Part shown: in pieces, positions 1-5,239 of the stretch | Position numbering within the stretch: the first letter of the stretch is position 1 | Layout of the letters: each line of letters begins with the position of its first letter | DNA from: an uncultured Ruminococcus sp. | GTDB taxonomy: Bacteria; Bacillota; Clostridia; Oscillospirales; Ruminococcaceae | DNA: 10,563 nucleotides | Assembly (NCBI GenBank): GCA_905199285.1 | Contig: CAJKFZ010000087.1 | Coordinates: 1 to 10,563, forward strand | Direction of reading: 5' to 3' | Translations under genes and position numbers: made by a program | The notes under the pieces: model-generated | Database searches by the model: none | Told to the model about the DNA's origin: nothing | The model's input: the letters and a program-made list of their open reading frames with translations, nothing else

Positions 1-2
1 AC

Positions 3-1178
3 TTTTATCTTAATTACAACACCAATCTTTCGTCAAATGCAAAAGCCTAGAAATATGCAAAAATCACGGCAAAAACGATTATAAATATCTGCGGCGACGG
101 AAATTACGGTCAGAATGCGTTTTTTTACGACGCAGCGGAAGGTCTTCTCGCTTCTGTGATTCTACTCCTGGCGGAGTTCGGAGACAGAAATGAACGCCAT
201 ATTGTGTCGGTTTTCAAGCTGATACAAGACCTGATTGCAAAGCCTGAACCGAAAAACAGCAAATCACCGGCAAAGTTGCTTGCGGGAGCAGCTTTGAATT
301 CCGCAGATCAGGCGATGATGTCGATCATGAGTACAGCTTTGTCGAGGCTGAACAGCTTTCTGGACTCAGAGATGGAACAGTTGCTTTGCTTCGGTACAGC
401 AATTGACGCAGAGCAGTTTTGTTCCGAAAAATCGGCGATTTTCATTATTTTACCTGAAGAAGATAACAGCAAATATTTCATGGTAAGCCTGCTGATTCAG
501 CAGTTGTACAGAGAAATTCTGGTCATCGCCGACGAGAACGGTGGTACGCTGAAAAACAGGGTAATGTTCTTTGCCGATGAATTCGGCACTTTCCCGAAAA
601 TCGAGGGTGCAGAGGCAATGTTTTCCGCAGGACGAAGCCGAAAAATTATTATTGTTGCAATAATTCAGTCCTTCGCACAGCTTGAACAGAATTACGGAAA
701 ACAGGGCATGGAAATAATCACGGACAACACGCAATTGACGATATTCGGCGGTTTTGCACCTAATTTCCAGTCGGCGGAGGTACTGTCAAAGGCTTTGGGC
801 GAGCAGACTGTGCAGTCGGGTTCTGTGTCTTGCGGAAAGGAAAAATCACAGTCATTACAGATGATCGGCAGACCGCTGATGACAGTAGACGAGCTGAAAA
901 GTATGCCAAAAGGTCAGTTTATCGTCATGAAAACGGGCACTCATCCGATGATAAGCAGGCTGAAACTGTACTTTAGATGGGGCATAAAGTTTGGCGAACC
1001 GTTTCGGATTGAGGACAGAGGTGCAAGGGAAGTCAGCTACATGGAGCGTGACGGGCTGATTCGTGAGGTAGAGCTGAAATATCTGCAGAAAAAGAAAAGT
1101 CCTCTGCCTGAACCGGAGGAGGAATATGAGGAAAAATCGCCGAAATCAAGGCGATTACTGAAAACGGGAGGGATGTGA
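3..1178 (+). pseudogene. VirD4/TraG-type coupling ATPase, C-terminal part, interrupted by an amber codon
   Basis: This is the C-terminal portion of a type IV coupling protein, the inner-membrane ATPase that delivers the relaxase-DNA complex to the conjugation pore. The frame is open from 51 to 1178. It also continues upstream of a TAG at 48-50 with residues that still look coding (ending NAKA before the stop, then KYAKITAKTIIN), so the TAG probably replaces a Glu or Lys codon. A GTG at 156 could restart translation, but it falls inside conserved sequence (AAEGLLASVILLLAEFGD) and has no good ribosome site, so I do not take it as the native start. The Walker B motif MFFADEFG lies at about residues 137-144 counted from that GTG. 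It is followed by the TraG-family tail (sensor-like IIQSFAQL, then TIFGGF). Walker A would lie left of the window. The tail ends in a Glu- and Lys-rich stretch. The gene overlaps the next one by 4 bp (ATGTGA). The family call is firm; loss of function depends on the TAG being real. Confidence 0.85.
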
Positions 1179-1522
1179 AATTGATTGTTCCCGAACGAAT
1201 TTACGATGAAAATCTGCCTCACAGAGCCGTCAGCGTGTACTGTTATCTGTGTGGACGTGCGAATAAAAAAGGCGAATGTTTTCCGTCGGTCAGAACTGTT
1301 GCGGAGGACTTGCATATCAGCAAAAGGACGGTATTTCGGGCAATTTCAGACCTTGAATGTGCGGGACTCCTGACGAGAACGGCACGCAGGCGAGTTCACG
1401 GAGGACGGAGTTCCTCGCTGTACAAAATTGCAGATGTTCATCGCACTGTTCCACCATCTGGCGTGGATGCTGTTTGTCTGCGGATTTATTGTGGCGGTGT
1501 TCGATACGGCGATTACCTATGA
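1175..1522 (+). CDS. Short helix-turn-helix protein of conjugative elements, with a non-native C-terminus
   Basis: The GTG start overlaps the end of the coupling-protein gene and follows a GGGAGG ribosome site. Residues 1 to about 84 form a winged-helix/HTH domain of the kind common in clostridial conjugative elements. It has a CYLCGRANKKGECFPSVRTVA segment, a recognition-helix region (SKRTVFRAISDLECAGLLTR) and a wing ending in GGRSSSLYKI. It presumably binds DNA to control element genes. From about residue 85 (near 1425) the sequence (ADVHRTVPPSG onward) is not HTH-like. It is the next gene's coding DNA read in another frame. I infer a deletion that joined the HTH gene to the interior of the downstream membrane-protein gene, so the last 30 residues or so are junk. 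The DNA-binding part looks complete and could still work. Confidence 0.7.
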   Translation: MKLIVPERIYDENLPHRAVSVYCYLCGRANKKGECFPSVRTVAEDLHISKRTVFRAISDLECAGLLTRTARRRVHGGRSSSLYKIADVHRTVPPSGVDAVCLRIYCGGVRYGDYL

Positions 1523-2141
1523 ATCGGGACAAAACAACATCAAGACAACCTGTCTGAACGTGCTGAAAGGCTTTATTGCGGTGAATCTGGTCACGGTAGT
1601 TCCGCAGAGGCTGTACAGTTTCTGTACGTCGCTTCAGGGGACGTTTACCCACGATTTACTGGGAAATTTCATAGGTTCAACGACCGATACGGTAGCCGGT
1701 TCCGCACTGAGCGTGATAGTTGCACTGGCGGAAGATATATCGCTGTTCAGCCTGTTTTTTATCATACTTTTCGGCTATTGTACGATAAAAGTGGTGTTTG
1801 CGAACATCAAAAGGGGCGGCATTTTATTGTGTCAGATAGCGGTGGGAAGTCTGTACCTGTTCGGAGTTCCGAGGGGCTATACGGACGGATTTTTCGGCTG
1901 GTGCAAGCAGGTCATTGCAACCTGTCTGACCGCTTTTTTGCAGACTACAATCCTGTATCTCGGACTGCTTACCTACACTCAGCACGCTTTGCTGGCGGTC
2001 GGAATATGCCTTTCGGCGAACGAAGTTCCGAGAATAGCACAGATGTTTGGGCTTGATACAAGCACCAGAGTCAATGTGATGAGCGTAAGTCACACGGTTT
2101 CTATGGGTGCAAAGGCTGTGAAAATGATGACGAAAAAGTGA
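1428..2141 (+). CDS. TrbL/VirB6-like conjugation membrane protein (DUF6045-like), N-terminally truncated
   Basis: This is a polytopic inner-membrane protein resembling the TrbL/VirB6-like (DUF6045-like) component found between the coupling protein and PrgI in Tn1549/CTn-type elements. It would form part of the mating channel. Hydrophobic segments are visible near residues 5-25 (LAWMLFVCGFIVAVFD), 45-60, 90-115 (LFSLFFIILFGYC), 125-145 and 160-200. The protein ends with a short basic tail (AKAVKMMTKK). The family normally starts with some 40-60 further residues. Here the frame enters directly at WMLFVCGFIVAVFD, preceded only by HTH-gene DNA read out of frame, and the TTG at 1428 has no ribosome site at proper spacing. 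I therefore read it as a remnant that lost its start, and probably an intervening small gene, in a deletion at about 1425. It is unlikely to be expressed as a functional protein. Confidence 0.65.
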   Translation: MQMFIALFHHLAWMLFVCGFIVAVFDTAITYESGQNNIKTTCLNVLKGFIAVNLVTVVPQRLYSFCTSLQGTFTHDLLGNFIGSTTDTVAGSALSVIVALAEDISLFSLFFIILFGYCTIKVVFANIKRGGILLCQIAVGSLYLFGVPRGYTDGFFGWCKQVIATCLTAFLQTTILYLGLLTYTQHALLAVGICLSANEVPRIAQMFGLDTSTRVNVMSVSHTVSMGAKAVKMMTKK

Positions 2142-2152
2142 GGTGACTGAAA

Positions 2153-2428
2153 TTGAAAATCTACATTTATCCCGAAAATCTGAGGGCTACGGTGAAGCTG
2201 TGGTTCTGGAACGTGAGGGATTTTCTAATAATCTGTGGCGGAATAATTCTGTCGGTGGCATTGCTTGCGAAGCTGTGGACTGTGATTCCGCTGGCAGTTA
2301 CGGTCTGCTACGCATTTCTGAGTCTGAGGGCGGACGACAGCTCGATAATGGACTATATCGTCAACGCTGTGAAGTTTTTCGTGACCTCACAGCAGTTATT
2401 TTTATGGGAGGTCAAAAATGAGAAGTAA
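2153..2428 (+). CDS. PrgI-family conjugation membrane protein
   Basis: This is a 91-residue PrgI-type protein, a small two-helix membrane component of Gram-positive conjugation machines encoded just before the VirB4-type ATPase. The start is TTG at 2153, preceded by AGGTG at 2142-2146 with about 6 nt spacing and beginning 11 bp after the previous stop. The family signature is visible: an MKIYIYPENLRA N-terminus, a Trp-rich WFWNVRDF segment, two hydrophobic stretches (about residues 24-40 and 43-58), then the conserved SLRADDSSIMDYI and an FFVTSQQLFLW end. Its length matches the family. The 3' end overlaps the next gene by 11 bp, as expected for translational coupling. It is the only conjugation gene in the window that looks full length and undamaged. 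Confidence 0.8.
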   Translation: MKIYIYPENLRATVKLWFWNVRDFLIICGGIILSVALLAKLWTVIPLAVTVCYAFLSLRADDSSIMDYIVNAVKFFVTSQQLFLWEVKNEK

Positions 2429-2771
2429 GAAAAACAGCGTTCAGAGGCTTATCGGCTTTGAACGTTTTACGAAATACGGTGTGCAGACGGACAGATATGA
2501 ATTTGCATTTTTCGGCATAGAACCGACAAATATTTCGGTGCTTTCAGCGACGAATATCGAGGCAAAAATCCATCATCTCACGATGCTGCTGAGCATGATT
2601 CCCGACCTTGAACTGACCGCTCTGGACAGTGCCGATTTTGATTTTCTGGACGAAATACAGACAGAAATGTCGTCGGCAAGGCAGTTTGTATTCTGTGTGA
2701 GATTCCGCAGGGAAAATGATGAACAGATATTCAAGTCCGTGAACCGAATCGAAAAATTCATTGCAGAGTAA
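2418..2771 (+). CDS. Conserved conjugation protein that follows PrgI, internally deleted and 3'-truncated
   Basis: The start is ATG at 2418, with GGGAGG at 2405-2409 inside the PrgI gene. The N-terminus (IGFERFTKYGVQTDRYEF, then EPTNISVLSATNIEAKIHHL) matches a conserved protein that follows PrgI in Tn1549-like elements and is related to the N-terminal region of VirB4-type proteins. From my recollection of the family, about 35-40 residues are missing in frame between LELTALDS and ADFDFLDEIQ (about residue 72), where homologues carry a Lys/Glu-rich helix. The C-terminal part is also gone: after RIEKFIAE the frame hits TAA at 2769-2771, exactly where the opposite-strand MerR sequence begins. The product is 117 residues, against roughly 200 or more in relatives. 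The family role is assembly of the conjugation apparatus; this copy is very likely non-functional. Confidence 0.6.
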   Translation: MRSKKNSVQRLIGFERFTKYGVQTDRYEFAFFGIEPTNISVLSATNIEAKIHHLTMLLSMIPDLELTALDSADFDFLDEIQTEMSSARQFVFCVRFRRENDEQIFKSVNRIEKFIAE

Positions 2772-3343
2772 CGAATACAGACGGCAAAAAGCCTTGAGAC
2801 TTCATTTTCGGTATAGATACCAGCTAAATCCTCAAATAAGAACTGCTCTTTTAAAGCAGGAGTAACTTTATCATAGAAGTGGCTGAGATAATTCCAGAGA
2901 TTATCAAGTGTTGGTGCTTCTAAAGTATCTGATAGCAAAATAACACGATCCGGACAATTTTTGATAAAAGTACCATTGAACTTTTGCTGCCCCTGCAATT
3001 TTCTTTTATAGTCCGCTTTTGCCAACTGAATTTTTGATTTGCTGTATTGCAATGCCGCAATTTTTTCATCTGCCTTTTTCTCCGCCTGTACTAAAAAATT
3101 CACAATTTTTTCGAGATCTTCATATTCCAGAACCTTTTTTATCTCCTGTAATGGCAAGTCCATAAGCTGTAAAGCACGCACCGTATTCAGACGAACAATA
3201 TCCTGCTCGGTGTAATAGCGGTAATTTGTCCATTTATCTTTTTTGCTGGGCTTTACTAATCCAATGCGGTCATAATGCCGCAGTGTTTCACTTGTTGTAT
3301 GGACAGCCTTTGCGGCTTCTCCAACTGAAAAATATTTTTTCAT
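2573..3343 (-). CDS. MerR-family transcription regulator with chimeric C-terminus
   Basis: The N-terminal MerR winged helix-turn-helix is unmistakable. It has FSVGEAAKAVHTTSETLRHY (residues 5-24), the DRIGLVKPSKK wing, YRYYTEQDIVRLNTVRALQ, and a long dimerisation helix (about residues 75-120). The start is ATG at 3341-3343 with AGGAG upstream. The effector part runs to about residue 191 (AGIYTENEVSRLFAVCIRY). The last 65 residues or so are the antisense of the neighbouring conjugation gene (2573-2770) and are Ser/Arg-rich and not MerR-like. The native 3' end was therefore lost in a tail-to-tail junction at about 2770. MerR regulators twist promoters with over-long spacers, and such a promoter lies directly upstream at 3360-3390, so autoregulation and control of the divergent lipoprotein gene are likely. 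With an altered effector domain the protein may repress or bind constitutively. The inducer is unknown. Confidence 0.85.
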   Translation of the reverse strand: MKKYFSVGEAAKAVHTTSETLRHYDRIGLVKPSKKDKWTNYRYYTEQDIVRLNTVRALQLMDLPLQEIKKVLEYEDLEKIVNFLVQAEKKADEKIAALQYSKSKIQLAKADYKRKLQGQQKFNGTFIKNCPDRVILLSDTLEAPTLDNLWNYLSHFYDKVTPALKEQFLFEDLAGIYTENEVSRLFAVCIRYSAMNFSIRFTDLNICSSFSLRNLTQNTNCLADDISVCISSRKSKSALSRAVSSRSGIMLSSIVR

Positions 3344-3359
3344 TTTTTAGTTTCTCCTA

Positions 3360-3390
3360 TTGACATTTGTGTTACACAAAGGTGTATACT
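3360..3390 (+). promoter_or_regulatory. MerR-type promoter with operator palindrome in a 19-bp spacer
   Basis: The -35 TTGACA (3360-3365) and -10 TATACT (3385-3390) are separated by 19 bp, the over-long spacing typical of MerR-activated promoters. The spacer contains a perfect 7+1+7 palindrome, TTTGTGT-T-ACACAAA (3366-3380), as expected for a MerR dimer operator. It reads toward the lipoprotein gene at 3504. Elements and spacing are read directly; regulation by the adjacent MerR is inference. Confidence 0.75.
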
Positions 3391-3392
3391 AT

Positions 3393-3421
3393 ATTATAGC
3401 ATAAGACGTTGCGAAAAGCAA
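3393..3421 (-). promoter_or_regulatory. Divergent promoter for the MerR gene
   Basis: On the - strand, a perfect -10 TATAAT (3393-3398) lies 17 bp from a weaker -35 TTGCTT (3416-3421). Transcription would begin within the operator region and run into the MerR gene (start 3343, AGGAG ribosome site). The operator at 3366-3380 lies just downstream of this -10, so MerR binding would be expected to repress its own transcription. Confidence 0.6.
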
Positions 3422-3436
3422 TGGACAAACGCTATG

Positions 3437-3472
3437 TCATTCTTTCAAATTTCAGCTCATGGGAAAGAATGA
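3437..3472 (+). repeat. Inverted repeat in the leader of the lipoprotein gene
   Basis: The arms TCATTCTTTC (3437-3446) and GAAAGAATGA (3463-3472) are perfectly complementary over 10 bp with a 16-nt loop. They can extend by a G-U and a T-A pair. The repeat lies between the MerR-type promoter and the GGAGG ribosome site of the lipoprotein gene. No T-run follows, so it does not look like a terminator. It could stabilise the mRNA, attenuate it, or bind a second regulator. Confidence 0.5.
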
Positions 3473-3503
3473 TAATACCAAACACTACTATGGAGGAATC
3501 ACT

Positions 3504-4166
3504 ATGAAGAAAACCATATCACTTGTATCGTGTCTTGTATTTGGCAGTTTCATTTTGTCTGGATGCTCGAACAGCAGCGAACCATTTGAGGAAAAAAGTT
3601 ATACGTCAGATGCAAGGATCAATGAAATCAATCTTGATGTACGAGATAGAGAAATTGAAGTGTCGTTGTCCGAGGATGAACAAGTCCATATTCAATATTA
3701 TGAAAACAGTAAGGAGTATTACGATATTTCCGTTTCTGATAAAAATTTGTTGACTATGGCGAGTGTAAACGATAAAGAGTGGACGGATTACATTGGAGTA
3801 AAACCCTCTGCTGAAGATAGGAAAATATCGTTGCAGATACCGGATGCACTTTTAGAAAATCTTACACTATTCACAACAAACGAGGATATAACACTTTCTG
3901 CATTAGCTGTAACCGGAAGTATAAACATTTCTTCGAATGGAGGAAATATTGGCTTTGTAAACTTAGATGTAGGTGGAAACCTGACTCTGAACGTTAAAAA
4001 TGGAGATATTTCCGGTGCGCTTGTAGGAAGTTACGATGATTTTTCTATTCAGTCCGAAATAAAAAAAGGTGAAAGCAATTTGCCGGACAATAAAGATGGC
4101 GGCGAAAAAACGCTGAATGTATCCGGAAATAATGGCGATGTTAATATTAAGTTTGTAAACGAATAA
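3504..4166 (+). CDS. DUF4097-type beta-strand-repeat lipoprotein
   Basis: This is a 220-residue predicted surface lipoprotein. The chosen ATG at 3504 has GGAGG at 3492-3496 and starts a classic lipoprotein signal: a KK charge, a hydrophobic core and lipobox LSGC with the lipidated Cys at about residue 21. The mature part is the DUF4097 (putative adhesin-like) fold. It shows short hydrophobic beta strands with repeating small and Asn-rich turns (TTNEDITLSALAVTGS, ISSNGGNIGF, VKNGDISG, SGNNGDVNIKF), which suggests a right-handed beta-helix-like stack. The biochemical role is not known; family members are cell-envelope proteins. It is divergent from the MerR gene and lies behind a MerR-type promoter, so its expression is probably induced by the MerR ligand. 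It reads as intact and ends before an AT-rich hairpin at 4193-4226. Confidence 0.75.
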   Translation: MKKTISLVSCLVFGSFILSGCSNSSEPFEEKSYTSDARINEINLDVRDREIEVSLSEDEQVHIQYYENSKEYYDISVSDKNLLTMASVNDKEWTDYIGVKPSAEDRKISLQIPDALLENLTLFTTNEDITLSALAVTGSINISSNGGNIGFVNLDVGGNLTLNVKNGDISGALVGSYDDFSIQSEIKKGESNLPDNKDGGEKTLNVSGNNGDVNIKFVNE

Positions 4167-4192
4167 CTATGACTGTTTCTTTTTTGCGATGA

Positions 4193-4226
4193 AAAATAAA
4201 ACGATAGCAAATAATCGTTTTATTTT
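4193..4226 (+). terminator. Perfect 13-bp AT-rich hairpin, probable terminator
   Basis: AAAATAAAACGAT (4193-4205) and ATCGTTTTATTTT (4214-4226) pair perfectly around an 8-nt loop. The right arm itself supplies T-runs, and the hairpin starts 26 bp after the lipoprotein stop. It could terminate from both directions. A second small hairpin (CAATCAT/ATGATTG, 4236-4252) follows immediately. Confidence 0.55.
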
Positions 4227-4404
4227 AGAAGTTATCAATCATTTTATGATTGAGATATGGCAAAGACGTGCAACTTTATTTTCAAATCGATATGTTTTAT
4301 TATAAGAAAATAAATGCTTTGATCATAATTATGCTTGATTTTCTTCAACAACCTGAAAAAGCTCCGCTTGCACTCAATCATCTGTTCTTTTCTCAGCTTG
4401 CTGA

Positions 4405-4748
4405 TTTCCGAAGACTTTCGGTACGGTATGGCAGAATCAGCAGAAGGAATTTAAAACCTGCACCTGTTTTGTTTACAACCAATTGCATAATGCCGCCGAA
4501 GCTAAGCTACGCCGGCAGAGTTTTTACAACAGAAAAAGTTTTGTTTCCCGGCACAGTCCATATTGGCGAGGACAAGGATTTCCGTACGCCCATCCAAAAA
4601 GCGCTGGAGCTTGGCGGATATGCCGAAGATACGGAATTTACAGGCGTCAACGGCGGAAAACAAGTAACAACAGGTTTCGGACACCATGCAATCTTGTCAA
4701 ATGCCGATGAAGTCGTTGCAGCTGTGAAATCGGGAGCAATCCGCCATA
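4405..4748 (+). pseudogene. hcp: Fragment of hydroxylamine reductase / hybrid-cluster protein
   Basis: This is a central fragment of Hcp, the Fe-S/O hybrid-cluster enzyme that reduces hydroxylamine and NO. In one frame 4405-4455 reads FPKTFGTVWQNQQKEFK. After a shift at about 4456 the other frame continues PAPVLFTTNCIMPPK, then VHIGEDKDF, GFGHHAILSNADEVV and AAVKSGAIRH, a run characteristic of Hcp. The Cys of TTNC belongs to the region that binds the hybrid cluster. Only about 110 of the roughly 550 residues remain, with no start codon, no N-terminal cysteine cluster and no C-terminal third. It lost its 3' part at about 4748, where unrelated sequence begins. A single open frame at 4250-5191 runs through this fragment and into the intron debris, but that frame is fortuitous. 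Confidence 0.75.
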
Positions 4749-4757
4749 TGCTTTACT

Positions 4758-4779
4758 TTACCACTAAGATAAGTGGTAA
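4758..4779 (+). repeat. 8-bp hairpin at the hcp/intron junction
   Basis: TTACCACT (4758-4765) and AGTGGTAA (4772-4779) pair around a 6-nt loop. The hairpin lies just after the last recognisable Hcp codon, in the roughly 105 bp that separate the Hcp fragment from the reverse-transcriptase fragment. Its role is unknown. It could be part of truncated intron RNA structure or simply a relic. Confidence 0.35.
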
Positions 4780-4854
4780 TACGATATTCCTTTCCGTTCA
4801 ACAGAACGATATAGTAGTAGGTTTTATAGCAAGAAAAGGAGGCAAGCCTATAAA

Positions 4855-5190
4855 TGGTGAACATTCAACGACAGCGAAAGCTGAGAAGTTAACTAACAAT
4901 AAAAAGCTTGCACAGAAATTGGAAAAAAATCGACTGGAAAAAGCTGAATATGAAGTGAACAGGATGCAGACCAGGATTGCTCAGGCAATATTGAATCGAA
5001 ATTGGAATGGCAGTAAAAAGGCTGCAATATTTGTTGACACTCTCTTATTACGCAAAACTTTTGGTTATTCGCAAAGTTACAACCCACAAAGGAAAAGAAC
5101 TCCTGGTGTGGGCAAGATTTTATGGACAACTAAGGAGAGTAAGATGTGCTTTATCATTCAGAACCTATCTGGAAAAACTATCATATATTA
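4855..5190 (+). pseudogene. Group II intron reverse transcriptase/maturase, N-terminal fragment
   Basis: The N-terminal (RT-0/RT-1) region of a bacterial group II intron-encoded protein survives in pieces across two frames. The first frame gives TTAKAEKLTNNKKLAQKLEK and KAEYEVNRMQTRIAQAILNR. From about 5007 the second frame gives AVKRLQYLLTLSYYAKLLV and IRKVTTHKGK. At about 5097 the first frame resumes with RTPGVGKILW, and the second resumes again with ALSFRTYLEKL. That is at least three frame changes, and everything beyond the N-terminal 100 residues or so is missing, including the YxDD catalytic core and the maturase domain. In intact introns the protein reads through all these blocks in one frame. 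This is dead retroelement debris directly upstream of the oxidase gene. Confidence 0.75.
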
Positions 5191-5239
5191 AATTGAGATA
5201 TTATATATTTCAACTTTAATGTGAAGGGAGTTTTTAGTA

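Noticed and set aside
3459..3503. Upstream ATG for the DUF4097 lipoprotein
   Set aside because: It would add 15 residues before a proper lipoprotein signal, lies in a hairpin loop and lacks a ribosome site; ATG 3504 has GGAGG at correct spacing.
4290..4410. Possible remnant on the - strand (EISKLRKEQMIECKR, then AELFQVVEENQA in another frame)
   Set aside because: It looks faintly like a protein C-terminus, but I cannot name a family, and the two frames could be chance in AT-rich DNA.
4250..5191. A single 313-codon protein-coding gene
   Set aside because: Its middle matches an Hcp fragment and its end matches group II intron protein blocks that switch frame; the start has no ribosome site.
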